A DNA stretch of 64,000 nt from Alteromonas pelagimontana (GCF_002499975.2 NZ_CP052766.1:3286001-3350000); one strand, 5' to 3'. Positions 36,180 through 46,045 are shown, counted from the first letter of the stretch. Program-made: numbers and translations. Notes: a model not told the origin generated them from the letters alone.

Positions 36180-37332
36180 CTGGATCTCCTTTCCCACAAG
36201 CCAGGGCACGCACTCCCGCCAGGCTCACGCCGATTTTCCTGAAGAAGGGATTTACGAACGGGAAATTGGGCGTAGCGGCTTTTTTGGTCCTGCCGCTCAT
36301 ATGCATCATAAGCATGCACCTACTGGTTGGATGGAGTGGGAAGGAGAATTGCGTCCGCGGGCCTTCGATTTAAATAATTTGAGCAGCAAAGGGTGTAAGT
36401 CTGATTCTACGAGTCCTTTTGGTGCTCCCCTTATATTGAGCAATGCGCATTGCCAGTATCGGCTGTGGCATTGTGCGAAGCCAATGACAACGCTGGCACG
36501 TAACGCAGACGGCGACGATTTGTTGTTTATTCACGAAGGTGAGGGAACGCTGTTCTGTGACTACGGGCATTTACCGGTAAGCCAAGGCGATTATATTGTA
36601 ATACCGCGTTCGACCATGTGGCGTTTAGAGCCTGCCAAGCCAATGCAACTGCTGATGATTGAAGCGACTAATGATGCTTATCAGTTACCGGAAAAAGGGA
36701 TGCTTGGCGGACACGCAATTTTTGACCCTGCAGTGTTAGACACGCCTCAAATTAATGACGCATTTCTGGCTCAGCAGGACGAAGATACCTGGCAGGTAGA
36801 AGTTAAACGCCATCAGCAGGTATCACGCATCACCTATCCTTATAATCCATTAGATGCTATCGGGTGGCACGGCGATTTGAGTGTAGTGCGTTTAAACTGG
36901 CGAGACATTCGCCCCATCATGAGCCATCGCTACCATTTGCCGCCATCTGCACATACTACGTTTGTGGCCGCACGTTTCGTAATTTGTACTTTTGTGCCCC
37001 GGCCAATTGAAAGTGATCCCGGCGCGCTTAAGGTTCCTTTCTATCACAGTAACGATGATTACGATGAAGTGCTTTTTTATCATGAAGGCGATTTTTTCAG
37101 CCGTGACAATATCGAAAGAGGGATGGTGACATTCCATCCCGCTGGCTTTACCCACGGCCCCCACCCGAAAGCATTTGCTGCCGGCCGCGCCCATAAGAAA
37201 ACCTTTACCGACGAAGTTGCCGTTATGCTTGATACCCGTGATGCCCTGACAGTCGGTGATGCTGCAAAAGCGGTGGAAAACCCCGACTATGTATATAGCT
37301 GGCGCGCTCAAGACAGTGAAACACAGAAATAG
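36172..37332 (+). CDS. hmgA: Homogentisate 1,2-dioxygenase
   Basis: A 386-residue ring-cleaving dioxygenase that forms maleylacetoacetate. The cupin-type metal site is recognisable (FYHSNDDYDEVLFYHEGDFF, with HPAGFTHGPHP). It is about 50 residues shorter than the eukaryotic and pseudomonad enzymes of about 440, as is usual for this bacterial subgroup. It starts inside the end of hpd, which implies coupling. Confidence 0.9.
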   Translation: MRNWISFPTSQGTHSRQAHADFPEEGIYEREIGRSGFFGPAAHMHHKHAPTGWMEWEGELRPRAFDLNNLSSKGCKSDSTSPFGAPLILSNAHCQYRLWHCAKPMTTLARNADGDDLLFIHEGEGTLFCDYGHLPVSQGDYIVIPRSTMWRLEPAKPMQLLMIEATNDAYQLPEKGMLGGHAIFDPAVLDTPQINDAFLAQQDEDTWQVEVKRHQQVSRITYPYNPLDAIGWHGDLSVVRLNWRDIRPIMSHRYHLPPSAHTTFVAARFVICTFVPRPIESDPGALKVPFYHSNDDYDEVLFYHEGDFFSRDNIERGMVTFHPAGFTHGPHPKAFAAGRAHKKTFTDEVAVMLDTRDALTVGDAAKAVENPDYVYSWRAQDSETQK

Positions 37333-37340
37333 GAATATTC

Positions 37341-38351
37341 ATGAAACTGGCGACCTATAAAGACGGCTCCCGCGATGGGCGATTGATGTTGGTCTCAAGA
37401 GATTTACAGAGAACATGCGATGCATCTGATATTGCCGCCACGTTGCAACAGGCGCTGGACAACTGGCAGCACGTTGAAGATGCACTTCAACAGCGTTATA
37501 AACAGCTAAACGACAATGTTGTTGAGAGCGAAGCGTTTCAAGCAGCACGTTGCGCATCTCCGTTACCTCGCGCTTTTCAATGGGCGGATGGGAGCGCTTA
37601 CGTTAATCACGTTGAACTGGTGAGAAAAGCCAGAGGCGCTGAAATGCCCGAAAGCTTCTGGAGCGATCCACTAATGTATCAGGGAGGCTCAGATGACTTT
37701 ATCGGGCCTTATGACGACATCATCCTACCGAGCGACGAATGGGGCATTGATTTCGAAGGTGAAGTGGCTGTTATTATTGATGACGTGGCGATGGGCTGTT
37801 CGGATATTCAGGCGCTGGAGAAAATAAGACTGGTGATGTTGGTCAACGATGTATCGCTACGGGGATTGATTCCAGGCGAACTTGGAAAAGGATTTGGCTT
37901 TTTCCAGTCGAAGCCAGCTTCAAGCTTTTCTCCGGTAGCCGTGACGCCTGATGAGCTAGGCGATGCTTGGCGAGATGGAAAACTGAGCTATCCCCTGCGT
38001 TCTACTTACAACGGCAAACTGTTCGGAAAACCCGCCGCCGGTGAAGATATGACATTCCACTTCGGCCAACTGATTGCCCATGCAGCGAAGTCCAGAAATC
38101 TTCGCGCAGGTGCGATAATCGGATCAGGAACGGTATCCAACAAACAAGGCACTGATTACGGCTCTTCAATCGACGAAGGTGGAGTAGGATATTCCTGTAT
38201 TGCTGAGGTTCGCATGATCGAAACCATTCGAGATGGGAAGCCTTCCACGCCTTTTATGCAATTTGGCGATCGCATTCGTATCGAAATGCTGGATGAAACA
38301 GGTGTGAGTATTTTCGGAGCAATAGACCAGCAGGTAAAACCTTTAAAATAG
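37341..38351 (+). CDS. fahA: Fumarylacetoacetase (FAH family)
   Basis: A 336-residue hydrolase that splits fumarylacetoacetate into fumarate and acetoacetate, the last step of tyrosine catabolism. The metal-binding region DEWGIDFEGEVAVII and GTVSNKQGTDYGSS are FAH-family features. It lies 8 bp after hmgA. Confidence 0.9.
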   Translation: MKLATYKDGSRDGRLMLVSRDLQRTCDASDIAATLQQALDNWQHVEDALQQRYKQLNDNVVESEAFQAARCASPLPRAFQWADGSAYVNHVELVRKARGAEMPESFWSDPLMYQGGSDDFIGPYDDIILPSDEWGIDFEGEVAVIIDDVAMGCSDIQALEKIRLVMLVNDVSLRGLIPGELGKGFGFFQSKPASSFSPVAVTPDELGDAWRDGKLSYPLRSTYNGKLFGKPAAGEDMTFHFGQLIAHAAKSRNLRAGAIIGSGTVSNKQGTDYGSSIDEGGVGYSCIAEVRMIETIRDGKPSTPFMQFGDRIRIEMLDETGVSIFGAIDQQVKPLK

Positions 38352-38388
38352 GTTATGCTTGAAAGAGCCTGCATAGTAAGGAGGCATA

Positions 38389-39042
38389 ATGAATCTAACT
38401 TTATACGGATATTGGCGCTCATCTGCCTCTTACCGAGTACGAATTGCGCTAAACCTGAAAGGGTTAAAATATAACTATGTACCTGTTCACCTGGCAAAAG
38501 ACGGCGGAGAGCAACATTCAGAGCACTATCAACGCTTAAATCCGGCTCGCTTGGTGCCTACGCTGGTTCATGAAGATGAAGACATTATTCTCACACAATC
38601 GCTCAGTATCATTGAGTATCTTGATGAGCGTTATTACGATGCTTACCCGTTGCTTCCAAAGCATACGCTTGAACGGGCCAGCGTGCGGGCTTTGGCGCAG
38701 GACATTGCGTGTGATATTCAACCGTTGGGCAATCTTCGTGTGTTAAACGCCCTTAAAAGTCAGTTTAACGCCAGTGATGACGCCACTACGCAGTGGGTAA
38801 GAAAGTGGACAGAAACAGGCTTTCGGGCAATCGAAAGCCGCCTGCAAACGCAGGCGGGGAAATTTTGCTTCGACTTTGATGTGACTCTGGCGGATGTATG
38901 TCTGGTGCCACAAGTCTATAATGCCCGGCGGTTCGGAGTTAACATGCACCAGTTTCCGCTGATTAGCAAGATAGCAGAAAATTGCAATGCACTTGATGCC
39001 TTTAAACAGGCGGCCCCGGAAAATCAAACTGACTCTCAGTAG
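38389..39042 (+). CDS. maiA: Maleylacetoacetate isomerase (zeta-class GST)
   Basis: 217 residues with thioredoxin-fold N-terminus and the catalytic YWRSSASYRVRIALN motif (zeta GST SSCSxR-type), then LTQSLSIIEYLDE and the helical C-terminal domain. Glutathione-dependent cis-trans isomerisation connects hmgA and fahA. It is last in the hpd-hmgA-fahA-maiA unit. Confidence 0.93.
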   Translation: MNLTLYGYWRSSASYRVRIALNLKGLKYNYVPVHLAKDGGEQHSEHYQRLNPARLVPTLVHEDEDIILTQSLSIIEYLDERYYDAYPLLPKHTLERASVRALAQDIACDIQPLGNLRVLNALKSQFNASDDATTQWVRKWTETGFRAIESRLQTQAGKFCFDFDVTLADVCLVPQVYNARRFGVNMHQFPLISKIAENCNALDAFKQAAPENQTDSQ

Positions 39043-39069
39043 AGCGCCGCAGATTCAAGGCCGGATTGC

Positions 39070-39537
39070 TTATTGATTTTTGATGGGTAATTCGGTGGTG
39101 TTTTTTACCTGCTTTAGCGCGAATGTGGAACTGAGATGATCGACCAGCGGTAAATGAGTAAGCTTTGTCTTCAGCAGAGATTCATATTCCTCAATACTTT
39201 CTACTACTACTTTTAAAAGATAATCCTTTTCGCCACTGGTAGTGTGGCATTCAACAACTTCATCTATGGATTGAACTGCGTTCTCAAAGTCAGTGAGTGA
39301 GTCTCCATCATGATTTTTCAAAGTGACAAAAATAAAAACCGAGACCCCAAGGTTAAGCTTCTTGCTATTTAACAATGTCACTTTGCGCAGGATTATACCG
39401 TCGGCTTCCATACGTTTGACTCTACGCCAGCAGGGCGTATGAGATAACCCCACACGCTGACTTAAATCGGCCATTGATATCGTTGCATCCTGCTGTAGAA
39501 CGCGAAGTATCTCGCGATCAAATTTATCAAGTTTCAT
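39070..39537 (-). CDS. Lrp/AsnC-family regulator
   Basis: 155 residues: winged helix (KFDREILRVLQQDATISMAD, then VGLSHTPCWRRVKRM) and a C-terminal RAM effector domain (VVECHTTSGEKDYLLKVVV). It is divergent from leucine dehydrogenase, with a dyad between them, so it probably senses branched-chain or aromatic amino acids and controls that gene. It may not be the global Lrp. Confidence 0.88.
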   Translation of the reverse strand: MKLDKFDREILRVLQQDATISMADLSQRVGLSHTPCWRRVKRMEADGIILRKVTLLNSKKLNLGVSVFIFVTLKNHDGDSLTDFENAVQSIDEVVECHTTSGEKDYLLKVVVESIEEYESLLKTKLTHLPLVDHLSSTFALKQVKNTTELPIKNQ

Positions 39538-39588
39538 GTAGGGGAAGCTCTTAATTATTGTGATGGGTATTATATAATAAAATCAAAT

Positions 39589-39606
39589 CTAGGATATACA
39601 TCCTAG
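39589..39606. promoter_or_regulatory. Putative Lrp-type operator
   Basis: Perfect dyad CTAGGAT-ATAC-ATCCTAG between the divergent regulator and leucine dehydrogenase. It has the YAG...CTR outline of Lrp sites and lies about 50 bp from the regulator start and 120 bp from ldh. Confidence 0.5.
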
Positions 39607-39727
39607 CACGAGGAAGAATAATAAGAGCTTCATTGCTGCTTGTAAATTCCGCTCTTAAACTTAGCAAGGTACGTCCTCAAGCTGTTACGCTAAGATAACG
39701 TAAACTTTTTGCAACGAATGAGCCCGT

Positions 39728-40786
39728 ATGTCTGTTTTTGATCACCCTGAATTTGCCAACCATGAACATGTGGCGTTTTACCGCGATGAAGAGGCGGGTC
39801 TAAGTGCAATTATTGCCGTCCATAATACCAATTTGGGTCCTGCTCTGGGTGGTTGTCGCATGTGGCCGTACATTGATAGTGCGGAAGCGCTGACAGATGT
39901 ATTACGTCTTTCTAAAGGCATGACTTATAAAGCTGCGATGGCTAACCTAAAGTTGGGTGGCGGTAAGTCCGTTATTATCGGCGACCCACGTAAGCAGAAA
40001 ACCCCGCAGATGATGGCAGCAATGGGTAAGTTTGTTGATTCTTTAGGTGGGAAGTATTTTACGGCTGAAGATTCAGGGATTGCAGTAACAGATCTTCAGC
40101 AAATGGCAGAACATTCCCAGTATATTGCGGGTACCAAAGCGCAATATCATTATGCTGGCGAACAACCTGATGGAAATCCTGCGCCTTCTACGGCATATGG
40201 TGTGTTTGTTGGATTGAAAGCGGCGGTCAGTTACGCGCTTAAAAGCGATCTTAAAGGGATAAAGGTTGCGATCCAGGGAATGGGACATGTTGGTTATCGT
40301 TTAGCTAAACATTTGCATGAAGCAGGCGCTGAATTATTTGTAACAGACATTTATCCTGAAGGGGTAGAGCGTGCCGTTAAAGAATTTAATGCAACCGCAG
40401 TGGCCCCAGAAGACATTTATACCTTAGACGTGGATGTCATTGCGCCCTGTGCGTTAGGCGCATCTATCAATGATGAAACCCTACCTACCATAAAAGCCAA
40501 GGTAATTGCTGGCGCGGCCAATAATCAATTGGCGCGAGAAGATATCGGTGATGTCTTGCGTGAACGCGGCATTTTGTATGCACCAGATTATGTAATTAAT
40601 GCTGGCGGCGTTATCGATATTTACCATCAACGCATGGAATCTTCCTCCAATGACGCCATGCGCGAGCATATTGAACAAATCGGCGAGACATTGAATGAAA
40701 TATTCGAAAGAGCCGAAACAGAACAAAAAGCCACCAATCGTGTAGCAAATATGATTGCTGAGGAACGATTTACCGGCAAAGCTTGA
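39728..40786 (+). CDS. ldh: Leucine/valine (Glu/Leu/Phe/Val) dehydrogenase
   Basis: 352 residues with the catalytic GGGKSVI lysine region (KLGGGKSVIIGDP), the TAEDSG segment and a Rossmann GMGHVGYRLAKHL nucleotide-binding motif. It catalyses NAD-dependent oxidative deamination of branched-chain amino acids to their 2-oxo acids. Phenylalanine dehydrogenase activity is a less likely alternative. Confidence 0.88.
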   Translation: MSVFDHPEFANHEHVAFYRDEEAGLSAIIAVHNTNLGPALGGCRMWPYIDSAEALTDVLRLSKGMTYKAAMANLKLGGGKSVIIGDPRKQKTPQMMAAMGKFVDSLGGKYFTAEDSGIAVTDLQQMAEHSQYIAGTKAQYHYAGEQPDGNPAPSTAYGVFVGLKAAVSYALKSDLKGIKVAIQGMGHVGYRLAKHLHEAGAELFVTDIYPEGVERAVKEFNATAVAPEDIYTLDVDVIAPCALGASINDETLPTIKAKVIAGAANNQLAREDIGDVLRERGILYAPDYVINAGGVIDIYHQRMESSSNDAMREHIEQIGETLNEIFERAETEQKATNRVANMIAEERFTGKA

Positions 40787-40866
40787 AAGTTAACGCGCAC
40801 TTGTTCATAATGCGCCGCTCCAATGGTAAGTCGCTTTCAGCCTCTCGCCATTGAGCAAGTTTCTAT

Positions 40867-40977
40867 GGTGGGCTTTTGGTCCTCTCGCAATGATACTCTG
40901 TGGACTCGGTCAGGCCCGGAAGGGAGCAGCCGCAGCAGACGACTCATGTGCCGGGATGTGGCTGGAGGCCTGCCACC
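40867..40977 (+). ncRNA. ffs: Signal recognition particle 4.5S RNA
   Basis: The conserved domain is clear: GTCAGGCCCGGAAGGGAGC, GCAGC and the matching CATGTGCCGGGATGTGGCTG, the Ffh-binding helix 8. The flanking GGTGGGC and GCCTGCCACC pair imperfectly to close the long hairpin. Length is about 111 nt, the usual size; the ends are approximate. Confidence 0.9.
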
Positions 40978-40982
40978 CTCTC

Positions 40983-41258
40983 TTAAGCAGGCTTTCTTTC
41001 CTGCGACTGATTTAAAAAGTTAATCGCTTTCTCTACGGCATATTCCACGTTCATCTCCATTTGCTGGCGTTCGCTTTGCGGCAGGTAAAAAGCCATATCC
41101 ACTTCGTATCGAATGTACCTTGGCGGTACCTGGTTCAATGCAAGGCAGCACAAATCAGCTATATAATCAGTAGATTTATCTTTATCCAGCTTTAATTTTG
41201 CGATTCGTTCAAGCACCAGGTGTTCGTAATAATTGTGAATGTCGTCATCCAACTTCAT
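40983..41258 (-). CDS. ComFB-family protein (late competence development-like)
   Basis: A 91-residue cytoplasmic protein. The core YIADLCCLALNQVPPRYIRY, with two adjacent cysteines, is what I know from the ComFB family, named after Bacillus. Its role in gammaproteobacteria is uncertain, and the name should not be taken to mean DNA uptake. It is convergent with the SRP RNA gene, only about 5 bp apart. Confidence 0.7.
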   Translation of the reverse strand: MKLDDDIHNYYEHLVLERIAKLKLDKDKSTDYIADLCCLALNQVPPRYIRYEVDMAFYLPQSERQQMEMNVEYAVEKAINFLNQSQERKPA

Positions 41259-41377
41259 GATGGTTCCTTTAAGTTACAGCAACAGAACAGTTATCTCTCT
41301 TCTATATAGCCTGTTTACTGTCGAAGTCGAGGGGGGAGTGTTAAAATTTTTAAAATTTACGACAATGTAGAAAGACT

Positions 41378-42472
41378 ATGAAAAGAAATTTAACTCCCGT
41401 GTACTACGGTGACTATCTGCAACTGGATAAAATTCTGGGGGCGCAATCACTGGAGAGCACTCGCTATGGCGAAACCGCCCACGACGAAATGCTGTTTATT
41501 ATCGTGCACCAGGTGTACGAGCTATGGTTTAAGCAGGTGTTACATGAACTGAATGCGGTCATAGATATATTTAATCAGGAAGAAGTGAAAGATCAGCAGC
41601 TTATAACGGTGGTTCATCGTTTACACCGTATTATTCAGATACAGCAGCTGATGAACGATCAAATTAGCGTGATGGAAACCATGACGCCACAGCAATTTCT
41701 CGCTTTCAGAGATTATCTGGTGCCGGCATCAGGCTTTCAAAGTATCCAATTCAAACGCCTGGAAATTTCGCTCGGATTGAAACGTGAATTCCGTATCGAT
41801 TTTGATAAACAAAGCTTTTATAACCGGCTGTCAGAACAAGACCGGGCGCTGTTGGAAAACCTTGAAAAGAAACCCAGTTTGTTCGAGCTTATCGAGAACT
41901 GGCTGGCGCGCATGCCGTTGCTAAAGCGAGATCAGTTTGACTTCTGGCAACATTATAAAGCGGCAACAGACACATTGCTCGACAATGACAAAAAGACCAT
42001 TTATCAGAATGACACGCTTACTGAAAAAGAAAAACAGCAGGAGCTGCGCGACTGGCAATCTACCCGTGACAATTTCGACGCGTTATTCGATACGCAAAAA
42101 TACGCTGATCTGACTGAGCAAGGCACGTTTCGGCTAAGCCAGCAAGCCATGCTGTCAGCGCTCTTTATCAAACAGTATTCTGAAGAACCCATTTTCAACC
42201 TGCCTTTTCAGCTAATTACCGCACTAACAGATATCGACGAGAAGCTGACTATCTGGCGCTACCGGCACGCCATGATGGTACAACGCATGCTAGGAACAAA
42301 AATCGGGACAGGCGGCTCCTCGGGTCACCACTATCTTAAAAAGACCACTGAATCGAACAGAATTTTCGTCGACTTCTTTAACATGGCAACGTTTTTACTT
42401 CCGAAAGAAATGTTGCCGGAACTGCCTGATTCAATAAGAAAATATCTAGGGTTTTATTTGGGCCAAAATTAG
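41378..42472 (+). CDS. kynA: Tryptophan 2,3-dioxygenase
   Basis: 364 residues converting L-tryptophan to N-formylkynurenine. The start YYGDYLQLDKIL, the haem/substrate region HDEMLFIIVHQVYELWFKQ and the C-terminal KIGTGGSSGHHYLKKT are family hallmarks. It stands alone here without kynU or kynB. Together with phhA, hpd and hmgA it forms an aromatic amino acid catabolism region. Confidence 0.95.
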   Translation: MKRNLTPVYYGDYLQLDKILGAQSLESTRYGETAHDEMLFIIVHQVYELWFKQVLHELNAVIDIFNQEEVKDQQLITVVHRLHRIIQIQQLMNDQISVMETMTPQQFLAFRDYLVPASGFQSIQFKRLEISLGLKREFRIDFDKQSFYNRLSEQDRALLENLEKKPSLFELIENWLARMPLLKRDQFDFWQHYKAATDTLLDNDKKTIYQNDTLTEKEKQQELRDWQSTRDNFDALFDTQKYADLTEQGTFRLSQQAMLSALFIKQYSEEPIFNLPFQLITALTDIDEKLTIWRYRHAMMVQRMLGTKIGTGGSSGHHYLKKTTESNRIFVDFFNMATFLLPKEMLPELPDSIRKYLGFYLGQN

Positions 42473-42592
42473 CCAATCTTGTTTTAGTAGTTCGCAAGAC
42501 TTGCTCAGTAAATAATAAGAATGGGTTTTGCTCTAAAAATTGTAAAAATATATCAATTATTCGAAGTAACTTGTTATATTTTTTGTTTCTGT

Positions 42593-42608
42593 ATGTAAAT
42601 ATTTACAT
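42593..42608. repeat. Palindrome upstream of a TonB receptor gene
   Basis: ATGTAAATATTTACAT is a perfect 16-bp palindrome about 180 bp before the receptor ATG. It resembles TyrR half sites but with the wrong spacing (2 instead of 6), so another repressor is more likely. The rest of 42473-42789 is AT-rich leader and promoter. Confidence 0.4.
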
Positions 42609-42666
42609 TTAATGGAGGATTCTGAGAAATAATTGGAACTTTTCTGACAATCCGGTAGGTGCACAG

Positions 42667-42703
42667 TTGACCCTTCTTACTTTCTTTGTTTATTATCGGG
42701 TCA
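42667..42703 (+). promoter_or_regulatory. Shared receptor-promoter element, copy 1
   Basis: TTGACCC at 42667, TTATT at 42690-42694 and GGTCA at 42699-42703. TTGACC with an 18-bp spacer to TATTAT gives a plausible sigma70 promoter. The same three blocks recur upstream of the second receptor at 47484-47521, at nearly the same distance from its ATG. Confidence 0.5.
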
Positions 42704-42789
42704 GGTTTAGGCCGTTCAAAAGAATAAGTCGCGCTCAAGCGATTCTAAAAATTAATAATCAATTAGTATTGTTGTCCAGGGAGACACAA

Positions 42790-45759
42790 ATGTTTAATTT
42801 TAAGAGAAATATTTTTACCCGCACGGTTACGGCGATAGCTGTGGCTGCGGCAATGGGGGGCGTTGCGCCTGCGTTGGCTCAAAGTACATCAGGTGCTGTA
42901 TCTGGCCAGGTTGTCGGCTCATCAGAACAAGCAGTTGCGGATGCAGAAGTAACAATTCTGAATGTGGAAACAGGTTTTACCAGAACCGTAGAAGTTGACT
43001 CTGAAGGTAACTATCGGTTCCCGGCTCTGCCTATTGGCCGTTATGTGGTAACTGCCAAAGCACCGGGTTATGCCCAAAGCAAGTCCCAAGAGTTTTCAAT
43101 TAACGCTGGTGGTTCAAGACAGTTAACTGTTGGATTAGCCACTGATATTGAGCGAATTGAAGTTTCTGGAACATCCATTTCAATGATTGATATAAGTTCT
43201 TCAGGTACTGCACTTAACATCGGCGAAGTTGAAATCGATCGTTTACCGGTAGCAAGAAACGCGACAGCTGTTGCTTTGTTGGCTCCGAGTACAGTGGCAG
43301 GTGATGGCCGTTTTGGTAACCTGGCCTCATTCGGTGGTTCGTCTGTTGCGGAAAACGCTGTTTATATTAATGGGTTAAATGTAACCAACTTCAGAACTGG
43401 TACGGGTTTCTCAGATGTTCCATTTGAATTTTATAAACAGTTTGAAGTAAAGACCGGCGGCTATTCCGCTGAGTTTGGTCGTTCAACAGGTGGTGTAATC
43501 AACGCGATTACTAAAAGTGGTACCAACGAATTTAAATTTGGTGCTAACGTATATTACCAGCCTGAAAGTCTTAGAGAACAAAGCCCTGACACATACTTAT
43601 CAAACGGTAACGCATATGTAGTTAATCGTTTAGATGAAAGAAGCGAAATGGAAGGAAATATTTACGCTTCTGGTCCGCTTATCGAAGATACTCTATTTTT
43701 CTATGCAATTTATAACCCCCGTGATATTAGTCGTGAAGGAACTACTGGCGAAGGTAGCAGTTTCTTTGATGAAAGTTCAGATGACGCGTTCTACGGCGGT
43801 AAAATTGACTGGCAGATAAATGATGATCATTTACTTGAGTTGTTAGCGTTTTCTGATTCTAACACCCTTACCACTGGCAACTATCGGTTGGATTTAGCGT
43901 CAGGTGAAAAAACGTATCAGTCCACTGGGTATGAAGAAAATGGGGGCGATAACTGGTCAGTTAAATATACAGGCTACCTTACTGATACTTTAACTGTTAC
44001 GGCGATGTACGGAGAAAACAAATACGCTCTGACATCGAGAAGTAATGTTCAAAATGAATGTAATTTTGTTTACGATTTGCGCGATGATGCTCCACTGGGT
44101 ACGTTTGCAGGCTGTATCGGTAGTCCCGCCTATTTAACCGAGGAAGGTGAAGATAAGCGTGAAGCGATGCGTATCGACTTTGAGTGGTATTTAGGTGATC
44201 ACCTAGTGCGCTTTGGTTACGATACGGAAACGAATACTTCTGAGGCACTGGAGGGCTATTCAGGACCGGATGGTAAGTTTGTTTACTTACGCGATGGTGA
44301 AGCCGGTGGACAGTTGGACAATGGCGCGGTTATTCCGGCGGGTGTCACAGAGTACGTAGAGGAACGTGTTCGTACGGTAGAAGGAAGTTTTGAAACAGAG
44401 AATAGTGCGTTTTATATTGAAGATATCTGGAGTGTCACGGACCGTCTGACTGCAACGATTGGTCTACGTAATGACGCGTTTGATAATAAAAATGGTGCAG
44501 GTGAAACCTTCGTTAAAATTGATAATATGTGGGCACCCCGTCTCGGTATCTCCTATGACATCAATGGCGACGGAGAATCCAAAGTATACGCCAACGTCGG
44601 CCGTTACTTCCTGCCTGTAGCAAGTAACACTAACGTTCGAATGTCAGGAAACGAGTTTGATGTCACGCAATATTTTCCATTGTTAGGGACTGCGATCGCT
44701 GATTTTAATGGTAGTGAATACCTAACTTACGAGAAAGGTTCACAGATCGGCCCAGACAGAGTGAACGCCGACGGTAGTGTACCGGATACGCGTTCTTTCG
44801 TTGACCAGGATTTGGATCCCATGTATCAGGATGAATTTATACTTGGGTATGAAGCTGTCTTTGCAGAAAACTGGAGCTGGGGTATCCGTGGTATCCGTCG
44901 TGAGCTGAATGGCGCTATCGACGATATGGAAGTTTCAGGTTATCTTGATGACACTTACGGTTGTCATGCTGCGTCTTACATCCTAGGCAACCCTGGTAAA
45001 ATCGCAACCCTATTTGCCGACACAGATTGTAGCGGCGATGGTTCGGTTGATGAAGCCATTGAAGTTGATTTAGCAGAAATTGGCTATCCGGAAGGTGAAC
45101 GTAAGTACAATGCAGTTGAGTTAACGCTAGCACGTGTTTGGGATGGGCAATGGTCATTCAATGCTTCTTATTCCTGGTCACAAAGCTACGGTAATACAGA
45201 AGGCCTGGTTAAATCAGATAATGCTCAGGATGATGCGGGTATTACTCAAGACTTTGACTTCCCAGAGTTGATGGATGGTGCCTATGGTTACTTACCTAAC
45301 GATCGTCGTCACGTATTTAAAGCGTACGGCGCATATGCACTTACCGACGATCTTACACTTGGAGCAAACTTTACTTTAGCGTCTGGGCGTCCAACGAACG
45401 CTTTTGGTATCGGCCATCCTAATGGCGTTCCTGCATACGGCGACACTTTCTATATTTGTACTGCCAATTGTACGGACGAAGAGCTTGAAGCCGAGTATGC
45501 TAAGTTCTCACGTGGTACCTACGGACGCACAGAATGGACTCCTACTCTTGACCTGAACTTGACCTACAACTTAGAGGTGTACGGTTCAGCAGTGGTACTA
45601 AGAGCAGATGTATATAACGTACTTGATGCTGCTTCAATACAAAGACGGAACGAGTTTGCTGAAGATAGCTTCCCTGGCGATACGAACGAGCGTTTTATGG
45701 CGGCTACGGCCTACCAGACGCCTCGGTACGTTCAATTTAGTGCAGGTATTGAGTTTTAA
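42790..45759 (+). CDS. TonB-dependent receptor with carboxypeptidase-like N-domain (OAR-like)
   Basis: A 989-residue outer-membrane receptor. Signal peptide MFNFKRNIFTRTVTAIAVAA with Ala-X-Ala cleavage, then a carboxypeptidase-regulatory-like beta-sandwich (GAVSGQVVGSSEQAVADAEV), plug domain (GGYSAEFGRSTGGVINAITK) and beta barrel ending in the aromatic motif YVQFSAGIEF. The ATG at 42790 has GGGAG 6 bp upstream; upstream in-frame sequence lies in the promoter. OAR-type receptors take up peptides, glycans or siderophores; the ligand is unknown. Confidence 0.88.
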   Translation: MFNFKRNIFTRTVTAIAVAAAMGGVAPALAQSTSGAVSGQVVGSSEQAVADAEVTILNVETGFTRTVEVDSEGNYRFPALPIGRYVVTAKAPGYAQSKSQEFSINAGGSRQLTVGLATDIERIEVSGTSISMIDISSSGTALNIGEVEIDRLPVARNATAVALLAPSTVAGDGRFGNLASFGGSSVAENAVYINGLNVTNFRTGTGFSDVPFEFYKQFEVKTGGYSAEFGRSTGGVINAITKSGTNEFKFGANVYYQPESLREQSPDTYLSNGNAYVVNRLDERSEMEGNIYASGPLIEDTLFFYAIYNPRDISREGTTGEGSSFFDESSDDAFYGGKIDWQINDDHLLELLAFSDSNTLTTGNYRLDLASGEKTYQSTGYEENGGDNWSVKYTGYLTDTLTVTAMYGENKYALTSRSNVQNECNFVYDLRDDAPLGTFAGCIGSPAYLTEEGEDKREAMRIDFEWYLGDHLVRFGYDTETNTSEALEGYSGPDGKFVYLRDGEAGGQLDNGAVIPAGVTEYVEERVRTVEGSFETENSAFYIEDIWSVTDRLTATIGLRNDAFDNKNGAGETFVKIDNMWAPRLGISYDINGDGESKVYANVGRYFLPVASNTNVRMSGNEFDVTQYFPLLGTAIADFNGSEYLTYEKGSQIGPDRVNADGSVPDTRSFVDQDLDPMYQDEFILGYEAVFAENWSWGIRGIRRELNGAIDDMEVSGYLDDTYGCHAASYILGNPGKIATLFADTDCSGDGSVDEAIEVDLAEIGYPEGERKYNAVELTLARVWDGQWSFNASYSWSQSYGNTEGLVKSDNAQDDAGITQDFDFPELMDGAYGYLPNDRRHVFKAYGAYALTDDLTLGANFTLASGRPTNAFGIGHPNGVPAYGDTFYICTANCTDEELEAEYAKFSRGTYGRTEWTPTLDLNLTYNLEVYGSAVVLRADVYNVLDAASIQRRNEFAEDSFPGDTNERFMAATAYQTPRYVQFSAGIEF

Positions 45760-45783
45760 ATAATACTTAATTAAGTGCTTATT

Positions 45784-45811
45784 AAAAGGTCAGCTTATGC
45801 TGGCCTTTTTT
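45784..45811 (+). terminator. Intrinsic terminator
   Basis: Stem AAAAGGTCAGC/GCTGGCCTTTTT (one G-T pair) with loop TTAT and a T-rich tail, 25 bp after the receptor stop. Confidence 0.88.
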
Positions 45812-46045
45812 CTTTGTCATTTTCAATTCACATAGCAGGTTTGCGATACCTAATCAACGGTTTGTCAGACGCATGTAATGCTATGTAATCTTCACCATTC
45901 AGCACGCAGAATAGTGGCCGTAAGAGTTTGTGGTCCATTTAAGCACCCTTTTTAAAGCACGAATTCGAATTAGGGGTGCACCACTTGCTTATGTAAGCCG
46001 CGCCGCGAAAACCCATTGAATACGACTGCTAGCTGCCTAAACCCT

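Noticed and set aside
42593..42608. TyrR box before the TonB receptor gene.
   Set aside because: The half-sites are separated by 2 bp instead of 6, so it does not fit the TyrR consensus.
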